A stretch of 52,700 nucleotides of DNA, taken from Candidatus Aminicenantota bacterium. Lineage in GTDB: Bacteria; Acidobacteriota; Aminicenantia; Aminicenantales; Aminicenantaceae. Within the stretch, counting starts at the first letter, position 1, and the number at the start of each line of letters is the position of its first letter. Location of the stretch: positions 1-52,700 of the forward strand of contig DRHQ01000104.1 in the NCBI GenBank assembly GCA_011049545.1, in the 5' to 3' direction. A program made the translations under genes and the position numbers. Positions 1 through 8,676 of the stretch are shown here, in pieces. The notes below the pieces were generated by a model that saw only the letters and a program-made list of their open reading frames with translations, was not told the DNA's origin and searched no databases.

Positions 1-708
1 CTCCTCACTTCAGAAAAGCTGGCCTCGATCGGCCTCCTCTCGGCTGGAGTTGCTCATGAAATCAACACTCCCCTGACAGGAATTTCAAGCTATGTTCAAA
101 TACTCCAAAAGAAGCTTTCCAACTCTAGTCATTCTCGGATTCTGGGAAAGATTGAAGCTCAAACTGAAAGGGTAGCCAGAATAATCAAAAACCTGCTCAA
201 CTTTGCCCGGATCCCTTCAGAGTCCTTCTTTCATCAAGTAAACCTCAAAGAGAGTCTCGAGGGGATTATATCTCTGATTGAGTATAAATTAAAAACCATG
301 AAAATAAACTTAGAGTTAAATCTTTCTCCTATGAAACCTCTGTGGGGGGAAGGAGAGAGGCTCCAGCAGGTCTTCATCAACATTATCCTCAATGCCATTG
401 ATGCCATGCCCAAAGGGGGAACGCTAAAAATCGAACTCAGTAAAATGAATAATGAGGCTATCATAAAAATAAGGGACACCGGAACGGGTATTAAAGATCA
501 GCACTTGCCCCATATCTTTGATCCATTTTTTACCACTAAAGGGAGCGGAAAAGGGACCGGCCTTGGCTTGTCGATCAGCTATGCTATTATTAAAGAGCAT
601 GAAGGGCATATTGCTGCTGAAAGTGTGAGCGGAAAAGGGACTACTTTCACGATTTATCTTCCTATAGACTTAGACAAGAGAAAGGTGGATAAATATACTG
701 TTTCATAA
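1..708 (+). CDS. Two-component sensor histidine kinase, 5' end missing
   Basis: The reading frame is open from the first base, so only the last 235 residues are present. It begins just before the dimerisation helix: the H-box GVAHEINTPL (phospho-acceptor His at residue 19 of the fragment) is followed by the ATP-binding HATPase_c domain with N-box NIILNAIDAMP, G1 box DTGTGI and G2 box GTGLGLSI. This is the NtrB/ZraS-like HisKA plus HATPase architecture, which phosphorylates a partner response regulator. The sensor part lies upstream of the window, so the signal is unknown. Nine bases separate it from a sigma-54 response regulator, which makes them a cognate pair in one operon. An internal ATG at 298 falls after the H-box and is not the start. 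Confidence 0.93.
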   Translation, partial: LLTSEKLASIGLLSAGVAHEINTPLTGISSYVQILQKKLSNSSHSRILGKIEAQTERVARIIKNLLNFARIPSESFFHQVNLKESLEGIISLIEYKLKTMKINLELNLSPMKPLWGEGERLQQVFINIILNAIDAMPKGGTLKIELSKMNNEAIIKIRDTGTGIKDQHLPHIFDPFFTTKGSGKGTGLGLSISYAIIKEHEGHIAAESVSGKGTTFTIYLPIDLDKRKVDKYTVS

Positions 709-717
709 ATCAAGAAA

Positions 718-2103
718 ATGACCCAAAAAGGAATGATTCATATTATCGACGACGAACCCATTATCCATGAAGTATTGGGTGATCTCTTATCCTCAGAAGG
801 TTATGAGGTGGAAAATTCTGCAAGCGGGGAAGAAGCTCTTGATAAACATTCTTCCCAATCTTTCCAACTCGTTCTTCTGGATTTGCTCTTGCCTGGAATA
901 GACGGAATAGATGTCCTCAAAAAGCTGAAAAAAATCGATCCAAACTCTGTAATTATCATAATAACAGCTTTCGCCTCAGTGGAATCAGCGATCTCTGCCA
1001 TGAGAATCGGAGCATATGATTATATTCAGAAGCCCTTCAAGCATGACGAATTGCTTATAACGGTACAAAGAGCAATAGAACATAGAAAGCTTAAAGAAGA
1101 AAACATACGGCTGAAAGATGAACTCCAAAGAAAGTTCAGCTTTGAAAACATCATCGGAAAAAGCGAAGTCATGAAAACAGTATTCGAAACAGTAAAAGCC
1201 TCTGCCCCTACCCGAAGCACGATTTTGCTTCAAGGTGAAAGCGGAACAGGTAAAGAGCTGGTTGCGAGAGCCATTCACCAAAACAGCGACCGGAAAAATT
1301 CCCCCTTCATAATCGTAAACAGCGGCTCTCTTCCCCCGGACCTGTTGGAAAGTAATCTTTTTGGCCACGTCAAAGGGGCCTTCACTGGAGCTGTAAGCAA
1401 CAAAAAGGGTTTGTTTGAAGCAGCTGAGAACGGAACAATATTCTTTGATGAAATATCTTCCCTTAATATGGAAACTCAAGCGAAATTGTTACGAGTCATG
1501 CAGGATAGAGAATTCATGAAATTAGGGGGGACAAAAACAATCAGGGTAGACGTCAGAGTCATTGCCGCTACTAACGCAGATTTGGAAGAACAAATCAGTG
1601 AAAAGATGTTTCGGGAAGACCTCTTCTACCGCTTGAACGTCATCATGATAGAGTTGCCACTGCTTAAAGAAAGAAAAGAGGATATTCCACTTCTGGTCAA
1701 ACATTTTTTAGACACGTATAGTAAAGAAAATGAAAAAGAAATCATGGGTGTCACTGATGACGTTATGGAGATACTTGTGAGCTATGATTGGCCAGGAAAT
1801 ATAAGAGAGCTGGAAAACCTTATCGAGAGAGCTGTTGTTCTGACTAAGTCCAAACTCATCTCCAGAGAGAACCTTCCTCCTTTCCTTCTCGCTTCTCAAG
1901 AAGAAACCAGAGCTGTCGCCTCTGTAAACAATGAGCTCAACCTCAAGGAAAATATTCAAACATTCCAGAAAAAGGCGATCATTAGCGCCTTAAAACAAGC
2001 AAAAGGAATACAGAAAAAAGCTGCTAACCTCTTAGGAGTTAAGCCCACCACCTTGAATGAGATGATCAAGAGGTTAAATATAGATATTTCGAATCTACAA
2101 TAG
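718..2103 (+). CDS. NtrC-family sigma-54-dependent response regulator
   Basis: The protein has 461 residues and three domains. An N-terminal receiver carries acidic residues D11/D12, phospho-acceptor D55 and the KPF lysine K105. A central AAA+ domain has Walker A GESGTGKE (173-180), the sigma-54 contact loop GAFTGA (220-225) and Walker B FFDE (242-245). A C-terminal Fis-type helix-turn-helix ends the protein (KKAANLLGVKPTTLNEMIK). On phosphorylation by the adjacent kinase it should oligomerise and drive open-complex formation by sigma-54 RNA polymerase. The ATG chosen gives the full receiver; a second ATG five codons on is possible. The next gene is convergent, so no target operon is apparent from position. 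Targets cannot be named from this window. Confidence 0.95.
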   Translation: MTQKGMIHIIDDEPIIHEVLGDLLSSEGYEVENSASGEEALDKHSSQSFQLVLLDLLLPGIDGIDVLKKLKKIDPNSVIIIITAFASVESAISAMRIGAYDYIQKPFKHDELLITVQRAIEHRKLKEENIRLKDELQRKFSFENIIGKSEVMKTVFETVKASAPTRSTILLQGESGTGKELVARAIHQNSDRKNSPFIIVNSGSLPPDLLESNLFGHVKGAFTGAVSNKKGLFEAAENGTIFFDEISSLNMETQAKLLRVMQDREFMKLGGTKTIRVDVRVIAATNADLEEQISEKMFREDLFYRLNVIMIELPLLKERKEDIPLLVKHFLDTYSKENEKEIMGVTDDVMEILVSYDWPGNIRELENLIERAVVLTKSKLISRENLPPFLLASQEETRAVASVNNELNLKENIQTFQKKAIISALKQAKGIQKKAANLLGVKPTTLNEMIKRLNIDISNLQ

Positions 2104-2114
2104 GAAAAAGATAG

Positions 2115-2136
2115 AAAAAAGTAGCCTGTCCCCTTT
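2115..2136. repeat. Single arm of the 'AGTAGCCTGTCCCCTTT' REP-like repeat
   Basis: An A-rich run followed by GTAGCCTGTCCCCTTT lies between two convergent genes and touches the stop codon of the M1 peptidase. The same sequence occurs as both arms of a perfect hairpin near 30.4 kb and as imperfect copies near 10.3 and 23.9 kb. Here only one arm is present. Confidence 0.6.
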
Positions 2137-4747
2137 AATTAAATCTTCCTGGCACAGCCTTATTCGGGTTTATTTTTATTTTCCTGGGCTTAGACTTTAA
2201 TTTAAAATTAAATTCTTCTTTTTTCTCGTCAATTATTAGTTTTTTCTTGACTCTATTTCCATTCTCAATCCACTCTACCCATAAGGGGAAAACGAAAAGC
2301 TCTTTTGCTTGGGTGATTCTTAATTTCAGAATGTATCCTCCCTCCTCTTTCAGGATAGAGTGAGAAACTTTGACCTCAGGAAGAACATAGGAATCAAACC
2401 AGTTCCTGAAGAATATTGTCAGATCTTTCCCTGATATCTCTTCAATCGTTTTTATAAAATCTTTCGTACTTGCCGCGCCGTACTTATGCCTGCTGAAAAA
2501 TTCCTGTAATCCTTTAAAAAATGCCTCTTCACCCAGGAGATCCCTAAGCATATTCAAGGCTAAAGAAGCTTTGTTATAAATTATGGCCTGGTAAACTTTA
2601 GGATCATGATAGCTAAGACGGGAGCCAAGAGTTATCGGTCCCCATATCGATTTTTTTCTAGTCCATTGAGAGAATTTCTTTAAAATAGAGGGCAATACTC
2701 CCTCACCATGTCTTTCGGCTAAGTATAAAGTGGCCGAAAATTGAGCTAATCCTTCGCTTAGCCATTGATCATGATAAGTTTTCCATGTTACGGCTTGCCC
2801 CCACCATTGGTGAGCAATTTCATGGGCAATGAAATATTCTTTCCAGCGAGAAAGATCAACAGGACTACTTTTGTTTACATATCCAGTTCCATTCTGAGCT
2901 TGGGATAATTCATTTATGACAATAAAAGAGGCTGGGCTATGACCTCCACTAGTAAACCAGATTCTGCGGATAATACTTAGCTTTTCGTAAGGATAAGGGC
3001 CAAACTTGCTTTCATAGAATTGAATAATATTTTTAGCCTCCTCAATAAGCCCTTTTTTTTGAAAGTGGATGCCAGATGAGTAGAAATGCTGCAGTGGAAG
3101 AGACTCTGAATCCTCTTCCACCTTAGTAAATTTACCGACAAGAAAAGAAAGGTATTTAATAGGATATTTTGTTTCAAAGATATAAACAGAGCTTCCTGTT
3201 TTTTCTATTTCTTCTACTCTTTCCACATCGTTCAATCTGGTTTTCTCTATTAATTCTCCATTGGAAATACACTGGTATTCAGGAGGAACAATTATTCTTA
3301 AACGGGCCTTAAAATAATCATCACCAGGAGGAGAAGGATACCAGAAGGCGCGTCGACTAAAAAGATAAGTCTCTGATCTAGCAGCCATATAGCCGAGATT
3401 CCTTTCATACTGAGATCCGGCGATGACATCCGTTACCTGATCGGGAGGAACAAGCTTTCCCCGGTAATATATTTCTATGGAGAAAGGCTTATTTTCAGGA
3501 GGAGGATGGACAAAATAAATATAAAGCGACTCTCTCAATCTATCCTGGCTGTAAATCAACGCCCGCTTTTCCTCATCATAAATGCGAAGAATATCTAACC
3601 TAGGATTAAGCTTAAGCCTTATTCTTTGGAGGGAATCGACTTTAGACTCTACTTCAATTTTTGCTTTCCCAGAGATATAAAATTGTTGAGGTTTAAAGTC
3701 GATTTCAATTTTGTAGCTATTAATCTTAAACATCTCGGCAAAAGATATAAAAATCTTCCTTCCTTTCCCACTTTCGTGGGGCGAATAAAGGTTGATGATT
3801 TTCTCATCTTTCCATCGGAAAAAATTGATTTCTTCCGGTGTGAAAGGAGAATAGATGTACGAAACATCTCCCAACTTTTTTCCTTTAAAGCTGAAAACTG
3901 CCTCCTCTCCTTGAGGTAAGGTAGTAAGCAGCTCTCTATTAAGGGAATTTTCAACTGTGAACGACCGTGAATAATATTTTGAAAACAGGGTATGTGCTTT
4001 ATTTCTGTCTAGAATCGAAGCCTGGAAGTTCTCCTCATCTGGATCCTTTACTATCCTTATGTTCTTCCGGAAAAAATAGTCGGAAAATCTGAGGTAAGCA
4101 TACGCAAGTTCATCTTCAAGAAAGCTTACTTTATAGATTAAATCAAGCTGATGCTTTTCTCCTGAATCAGAGGGAGAAAAATGCAAATGACCTTTCCCCA
4201 ATATAAGAAGGCCAGTTTCAAGGCCTGGGATATTGTCATAAAAGACTATCGCATCTTTAAAGGAAAGTTTAATATCTGCGTGCTTAACCTCAATCGATTT
4301 AACTCTTTCAGCTCTTCCAGATGGAATCTTAATCTTATACATTATCCTGACTCTTCCCAGCACATTTTTCTGCTCTATCAGCCATTGACCATTTACTTTG
4401 ATAAGCGATAAATGCCAGGTTTCTATGGCAACAGAATAAGAATTTTGAAAGAAAGCCTGAAGATATAGTTTGGCTTCATCCTCTGTTTGGGTCAATTTAC
4501 TGGGCTTGAACAAAGCTACGCTATCCATCTGGAGAACATTAAACCTATTTTTTACAATCAACTCCTCTTTTTCCCTTATTTCATTAGAAAAACTCTTCAG
4601 GTAATCCGGAATATCCTTCAGCTCTAGGGATTTTTGAATTTGAGAGATAAATTCACTAATACTTTGTTCTTCGGCAGTAAGCTGAGGAATTATAAAAAAA
4701 GCAAGGAAAAATAAGAAAGGGAGCCAAAGAGTAAATCTTCTTTTCAT
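2135..4747 (-). CDS. Exported M1-family (gluzincin) aminopeptidase
   Basis: An 870-residue protein with an N-terminal signal peptide (MKRRF, then a hydrophobic stretch ending near LTAEEQ), so it is probably periplasmic or secreted. The zinc site is complete: H642-E643-x-x-H646 followed by E665 in the HEIAHQWW...HDQWLSE arrangement typical of M1 peptidases. Roughly the first 330 residues are a separate beta-rich region, followed by the M1 N-terminal sandwich and the catalytic domain. The substrate-anchoring GxMEN motif expected about 30 residues before HExxH is not seen; the segment there reads GGHSPASFIVIN. That suggests altered N-terminus recognition or a non-aminopeptidase M1 activity. The gene stands alone and converges with the NtrC-type regulator. 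Family assignment is firm; exact substrate preference is not. Confidence 0.92.
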   Translation of the reverse strand: MKRRFTLWLPFLFFLAFFIIPQLTAEEQSISEFISQIQKSLELKDIPDYLKSFSNEIREKEELIVKNRFNVLQMDSVALFKPSKLTQTEDEAKLYLQAFFQNSYSVAIETWHLSLIKVNGQWLIEQKNVLGRVRIMYKIKIPSGRAERVKSIEVKHADIKLSFKDAIVFYDNIPGLETGLLILGKGHLHFSPSDSGEKHQLDLIYKVSFLEDELAYAYLRFSDYFFRKNIRIVKDPDEENFQASILDRNKAHTLFSKYYSRSFTVENSLNRELLTTLPQGEEAVFSFKGKKLGDVSYIYSPFTPEEINFFRWKDEKIINLYSPHESGKGRKIFISFAEMFKINSYKIEIDFKPQQFYISGKAKIEVESKVDSLQRIRLKLNPRLDILRIYDEEKRALIYSQDRLRESLYIYFVHPPPENKPFSIEIYYRGKLVPPDQVTDVIAGSQYERNLGYMAARSETYLFSRRAFWYPSPPGDDYFKARLRIIVPPEYQCISNGELIEKTRLNDVERVEEIEKTGSSVYIFETKYPIKYLSFLVGKFTKVEEDSESLPLQHFYSSGIHFQKKGLIEEAKNIIQFYESKFGPYPYEKLSIIRRIWFTSGGHSPASFIVINELSQAQNGTGYVNKSSPVDLSRWKEYFIAHEIAHQWWGQAVTWKTYHDQWLSEGLAQFSATLYLAERHGEGVLPSILKKFSQWTRKKSIWGPITLGSRLSYHDPKVYQAIIYNKASLALNMLRDLLGEEAFFKGLQEFFSRHKYGAASTKDFIKTIEEISGKDLTIFFRNWFDSYVLPEVKVSHSILKEEGGYILKLRITQAKELFVFPLWVEWIENGNRVKKKLIIDEKKEEFNFKLKSKPRKIKINPNKAVPGRFN

Positions 4748-4988
4748 TTATTTATTATAGCAGAAAAAAGAAATAATATAATTACTATAGGAATGTGTAC
4801 AGTTAGGTGATATTTTCTTATTCCTTATTGTCGTGTCTTCATTCTAAAGAATAGCAATTTTTGTGCCAACTGAATTCAATAAAAATATTATATTTCTGGC
4901 AGGACTAGGATAATTTTAGGTAAGATTTACTAAAAGTCAGCCGAAAACTGTAAAAAAATTTAACACTCAACCATTTATTCATACTTAA

Positions 4989-5010
4989 TGTAGGGGCTTG
5001 ATTCATCAAA
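4989..5010 (+). repeat. TGTAGG...TTGATTTATCAA palindromic element, copy 1
   Basis: TGTAGGGGCTTGATTCATCA matches the second copy 20 bases downstream with one change and resembles elements near 37.8 and 51.7 kb. The TTGATnnATCAA core is self-complementary. Confidence 0.6.
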
Positions 5011-5029
5011 TCCACCTTTTAAATTATTT

Positions 5030-5050
5030 TGTAGGGGCTTGATTTATCAA
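5030..5050 (+). repeat. TGTAGG...TTGATTTATCAA palindromic element, copy 2
   Basis: TGTAGGGGCTTGATTTATCA is in the same orientation as copy 1, at a 41-base period. Its core TTGATTTATCAA is a near-perfect palindrome shared with the copies in the ffh-rpsP gap and upstream of cutA. Confidence 0.6.
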
Positions 5051-5252
5051 TGGCATATTGGGGTCAGGCTTGCAAAACTTGCATAACTTGAATTTTTCTT
5101 TAGCGGGATCAGACCTTGCTCTTCGTGATTAATATCTCGCCTAGTTTGTCTCGCCGGGAACGGACGAAGGCATGAACAGACTTAATAAAGGAAAAATTGA
5201 GGTTAAAGAGTCATGAAGATACAGATTTTTAGAATAATATTCAGAAAATTTA

Positions 5253-5282
5253 TGGACAGGGATAAAAAACATTTGTTATAAT
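5253..5282 (+). promoter_or_regulatory. Candidate sigma-70 promoter of the redox operon
   Basis: TGGACA (one mismatch to the -35 consensus) is followed after 18 bases by a perfect TATAAT. Transcription would start near 5289, leaving an untranslated leader of about 250 bases before the first gene. This is a sequence match only; spacing and orientation suit the downstream operon. Confidence 0.55.
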
Positions 5283-5540
5283 AAATTCTTAATATTTTAT
5301 AAATATTTTATAAATCATATATATTTTTAGGTTCGGAGGAGGAATCATAAATTTCATAATTCATAAGGACCTTTCTCCCCTGCTTCGCAAAAGTCGTCCT
5401 AGCTCAAGTCCAAAGCATCATAAGAAACTCAAATTTAATATAAGTCTATCCAAAGACTTCTCTCAAAATCATCCCAAGTTGTTACCGTTTTTATTTAACT
5501 GAAATTATCATAATATTTATAAGAATTTGGAGGGAAATGA

Positions 5541-6008
5541 GTGGAAGCTGAAGAATTAAAAGTCAAATCATATATAACAAAATATAACAACGAAAAAAAA
5601 GCGCTCATATCGATCTTGCAGGAAGTACAGGAAGAATACAATTATCTACCTCAAGAAGTCTTGAAAATCGTTTCAAAAGCTCTGGGCATTCCTCTTATCG
5701 ATATTATTGGAGTAGCTACTTTTTACCGTGCTTTCAGCCTCGAACCAAGAGGTAAGCATCTCATAACCGTCTGTTTAGGAACAGCCTGTCATGTAAGGGG
5801 AGGACCTAAAATCTTGGAAGAATTCGAAAGAAAACTAAATATAGATGCGGGCGAGACCTCAAAAGATGGTCAATTTAGCTTGGAAACAGTAGCTTGTTTA
5901 GGTTGTTGTGCCATCGGCCCTGTGGTCGTTATTGATGGCGACTATCATGCTCAGATTACCATCCGAAAAGTTGGTTCCATTCTAAAGAAGCATTTCAAAA
6001 AAGAATGA
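5541..6008 (+). CDS. NuoE/HydC-like [2Fe-2S] subunit (thioredoxin-like ferredoxin)
   Basis: This 155-residue protein has the normal length for the 24-kDa subunit family. The four [2Fe-2S] ligands are in place: C78-x4-C83 (CLGTAC) and C119-x3-C123 (CLGCC). In NADH:quinone oxidoreductases and HydABC-type hydrogenases this subunit sits beside the FMN/NADH subunit and accepts or relays electrons. A GTG start is chosen because GGAGGG lies six bases upstream; the overlapping ATG just before it runs into a stop. It is the first gene of a tightly spaced four-gene set, with four bases to the next gene. It could equally be called BfuC, HndA or HoxE; the context argues for a soluble cytoplasmic complex, not complex I. 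Confidence 0.93.
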   Translation: MEAEELKVKSYITKYNNEKKALISILQEVQEEYNYLPQEVLKIVSKALGIPLIDIIGVATFYRAFSLEPRGKHLITVCLGTACHVRGGPKILEEFERKLNIDAGETSKDGQFSLETVACLGCCAIGPVVVIDGDYHAQITIRKVGSILKKHFKKE

Positions 6009-6012
6009 GAAA

Positions 6013-7878
6013 ATGAGAAAGATCAAGAAAATAAAAACAATTAAGGATTTAGAACAATCAATTCAAAGCCAGATTCAAGCAAGAAAATCTGAAAAGAAAT
6101 CTGTTCTTACTGTATCTGCCGGAACTTGTGGTCAGGCACGTGGTTCATTGAAAGTGATTAAATCTTTAGAAAAAGCCATCAAAGAGCAAAATTTAGAAGA
6201 TAAGGTCAAGATCAAAGTGACTGGATGCCATGGTTTCTGCGAGGCTGAGCCCAATATCATCGTTCAACCCGTAAACATCTTTTACCAAAAAGTGCAGCCA
6301 AAGGATGCTAAAGATATTACTTCCGAGACAATCATCAACAACAAGGTTATTGATCAACTCCTTTTTACGGACCTAGCAACCGGAAAAAAAGTTTCCAACG
6401 AAAATAATATTCCTTTCTACAAAAAGCAGAAACGCATCATTCTGGGAGATAATACCCTTATCGATCCTACAGACATGGATGATTATCTTTCCATAGGGGG
6501 ATATCGCTCTCTTGTTAAGGCTTTATCTGATATGACCCAGGAAGAAATCATTGAAACAGTAAAGCAATCTGGCCTTAGAGGAAGAGGAGGAGCAGGTTTT
6601 CCCACGGGATACAAGTGGGAATTTGCCAGAAAAACTAAGAGCGATACTAAATATATCATTTGCAATGCGGACGAAGGCGATCCTGGTGCCTACATGGATC
6701 GCAGTTTATTAGAGGGAAATCCTCACAGAGTTTTAGAAGGGATGATTATTGGTGCCTTCGCTATTGGTGCCGGAGAAGGTTATATCTATGCCAGAGATGA
6801 ATACCCGCTCGCGGTGGAGCATATTTCATTGGCCATATCCAAAGCGGAAGAGATGGGGCTTTTAGGAAAAAATATTCTTGGAACAGATTTCGATTTTGAA
6901 GTCCAAATAGTTAAAGGAGCTGGAGCTTTTGTCTGCGGAGAAGAAACAGCGCTGATTGCCTCTGTAGAAGGAAGAGTGGGCGAGCCTCGTCAGAGACCTC
7001 CTTTCCCTGCTGTGAAAGGTTTATGGGGGAAACCTACCAACATCAACAACGTCGAGACATGGGCCAATATTCCCCTGATCATCGAAAAAGGCGCTGAGTG
7101 GTTCTCTCGAATAGGCACAAACGGAAGCAAAGGAACAAAAATATTCTCTCTTGTCGGTAAAATAAACAACACTGGATTAGTTGAAGTTCCCATGGGAATC
7201 ACCCTAAGAGAAATCATCTTTGATATCGGAGGCGGAATTCCAGGCGGAAAAGATTTTAAAGCTGTTCAGACTGGAGGTCCTTCTGGAGGGTGTATCCCTA
7301 AAGAGATGCTAGATTTGCCTGTGGATTATGAAAGTTTGGCCAAAGTAGGATCAATAATGGGATCAGGCGGTATGATTGTTATGGATGAGAACACGTGCAT
7401 GGTGGATGTTGCTAAATTTTTCTTGAATTTTCTCCGCGATGAATCTTGTGGCAAATGTATTTCCTGTCGTGAAGGAACGCAGCGTATGTGGGAGATAGTG
7501 ACTGACATAACCGAAGGAAAAGGCAAGAAAGGAGATCTCGAGTTCTTAGAAGCTCTGGCCAAAGCAACCCGGGATGCTTCCATGTGCGGACTAGGACAGA
7601 CTGCCGCCAATCCAGTGCTTTCCACTATAAGACACTTCAAAGACGAGTATGAAGCTCATATAAAGGATAAAAAGTGTCCAGCAGGGGTTTGTAAAGAATT
7701 AATCCAGTATTCAATCATTGCGGAAAATTGCACCGGCTGCCTGGCATGCATCAAGCCGTGTCCTCAAGATGCCATCACTGGAGAATTGAAAAAAGTCCAT
7801 GTCCTTGATCAAAGTAAATGCATAAAGTGCGGGGCCTGCTATGAGGCTTGCAATTTTGATGCCATTAAAATCGAGTGA
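6013..7878 (+). CDS. NuoF/HydB-like FMN- and NADH-binding subunit with terminal ferredoxin domain
   Basis: The 621 residues are laid out as in HydB/HndC. An N-terminal thioredoxin-like domain carries C39, C72 and C76. The FMN/NAD(H) domain follows (GLRGRGGAGFPTG, CNADEGDPGAYMDR and CGEETALIASVEG), then an SLBB region and the N3-type [4Fe-4S] site (ESCGKCISCREG with a later CGLG). The C-terminal tail holds two [4Fe-4S] motifs, CTGCLACIKPCP and CIKCGACYEACN. It should oxidise or reduce NAD(H) and pass electrons through clusters to partners. The C-terminal two-cluster extension is typical of flavin-based bifurcating hydrogenases and related complexes and is absent from ordinary NuoF. It is co-transcribed with NuoE-like and NuoG-like subunits. 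Confidence 0.94.
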   Translation: MRKIKKIKTIKDLEQSIQSQIQARKSEKKSVLTVSAGTCGQARGSLKVIKSLEKAIKEQNLEDKVKIKVTGCHGFCEAEPNIIVQPVNIFYQKVQPKDAKDITSETIINNKVIDQLLFTDLATGKKVSNENNIPFYKKQKRIILGDNTLIDPTDMDDYLSIGGYRSLVKALSDMTQEEIIETVKQSGLRGRGGAGFPTGYKWEFARKTKSDTKYIICNADEGDPGAYMDRSLLEGNPHRVLEGMIIGAFAIGAGEGYIYARDEYPLAVEHISLAISKAEEMGLLGKNILGTDFDFEVQIVKGAGAFVCGEETALIASVEGRVGEPRQRPPFPAVKGLWGKPTNINNVETWANIPLIIEKGAEWFSRIGTNGSKGTKIFSLVGKINNTGLVEVPMGITLREIIFDIGGGIPGGKDFKAVQTGGPSGGCIPKEMLDLPVDYESLAKVGSIMGSGGMIVMDENTCMVDVAKFFLNFLRDESCGKCISCREGTQRMWEIVTDITEGKGKKGDLEFLEALAKATRDASMCGLGQTAANPVLSTIRHFKDEYEAHIKDKKCPAGVCKELIQYSIIAENCTGCLACIKPCPQDAITGELKKVHVLDQSKCIKCGACYEACNFDAIKIE

Positions 7879-7885
7879 GGAAAAA

Positions 7886-8623
7886 ATGATCACCTTAAAA
7901 ATAAACGGGCTGGAGGTCAAAACAGAAGAAGGCCAAACCATCTTAGATGTGGCTAAGTTTTATGGTCTCGAAATACCAACTCTCTGCTACAATGAGGGAT
8001 TAAGCCGTTACGGAGGCTGCCGCCTCTGTCTGGTTGAGATTGGGGAGGAACCTAAAACTAAATTAGTCTCTTCCTGCACCTACCCTGCGGAAGAAGGCTT
8101 AGTGGTGAGAACAGATACAAAAAGAGTTATTGAAGCACGAAAGATGATGATAGAGCTGATGCTATCTGTAGCTCCCGGTTCTAAAATCATACAGGACCTG
8201 GCCTCAAAATTTGGAGTAAAACAGGTAAGGTTCAAGATTCGCAACGAAGAATGTATTCTCTGCGGCCTGTGCGTCCGGATGTGCGCTGAGCAGATGGACG
8301 GACGAGCTATTGGCTTTCAAAATCGCGGATATAAAAGAAAAATTTCGACTCCTTTTGACACCCGTTCTGAGGAATGTCGCCTCTGCGGCGGCTGTATCTA
8401 TGTCTGCCCCGCTTGCCAGCTGAGATGCCAGGGCCCCGACGCAGATACTGCAGTCTGTAATGCCTGCCTGACCATGGATCCAACCTGCTTGGATTTTCAT
8501 GATGAGCTTCAGTGCTGGATGTATGATGTAGGTCGTTGTGGCACTTGCATCAGAGAAAAAACTGAAGAATCAAATAATAAGAAGCGGACTCAAAAAAGCA
8601 AGCAAAAGGAGAAAAATGCTTAA
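7886..8623 (+). CDS. Short NuoG/HoxU-like iron-sulfur subunit with cysteine-rich C-terminus
   Basis: The protein has 245 residues from the ATG at 7886, preferred over an upstream in-frame ATG inside the previous gene because GAGG lies six bases before it. An N-terminal plant-type [2Fe-2S] domain (CYNEGLSRYGGCRLC plus SCTYPA) is followed by a ferredoxin site (ECILCGLCVRMC), a second site (ECRLCGGCIYVCP) and a tail very rich in cysteine (CPACQLRC, CNAC, TCLDF, QCW, RCGTC). The His-Cys cluster motif normally lying between the [2Fe-2S] domain and the ferredoxins of NuoG/HydA is missing: that stretch reads MLSVAPGSKII. There is no H-cluster or molybdopterin domain, so this is an electron-wiring subunit, presumably linking the diaphorase pair to the glutamate-synthase-like protein downstream. 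Confidence 0.88.
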   Translation: MITLKINGLEVKTEEGQTILDVAKFYGLEIPTLCYNEGLSRYGGCRLCLVEIGEEPKTKLVSSCTYPAEEGLVVRTDTKRVIEARKMMIELMLSVAPGSKIIQDLASKFGVKQVRFKIRNEECILCGLCVRMCAEQMDGRAIGFQNRGYKRKISTPFDTRSEECRLCGGCIYVCPACQLRCQGPDADTAVCNACLTMDPTCLDFHDELQCWMYDVGRCGTCIREKTEESNNKKRTQKSKQKEKNA

Positions 8624-8676
8624 TTTGTCTGCTTCTCACTTTTTCAAGTAAATGAGCAAGTAAGGAGGTAATAATA

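Larger units (their letters stand above)
4748..5252. other. Long intergenic region with short repeats
   Basis: No convincing ORF is present on either strand. The stretch is AT-rich and contains two direct copies of a TGTAGGGGCTTGAT element (listed separately), a 'ggggtcaggcttgcaaaact' segment related to intergenic sequences at 16.3, 27.0 and 43.2 kb, and probably the promoter of the divergent M1 peptidase close to its start, where several TATAAT-like hexamers make an exact call unsafe. Confidence 0.5.

Noticed and set aside
985-1479. Minus-strand frame of 164 codons opposite the NtrC-type regulator
   Set aside because: The plus strand encodes an unmistakable AAA+ domain here; the opposite frame has no motif or ribosome site.
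4748-5540. Possible tRNA or small structured RNA in the long gap
   Set aside because: I found no cloverleaf, CCA end or conserved GTTC loop by eye; only short repeats and a promoter are supported.
7841-7885. Upstream ATG for the NuoG-like gene
   Set aside because: It lies in the preceding gene, and the added residues do not match the [2Fe-2S] domain start. The ATG at 7886 has a ribosome site.
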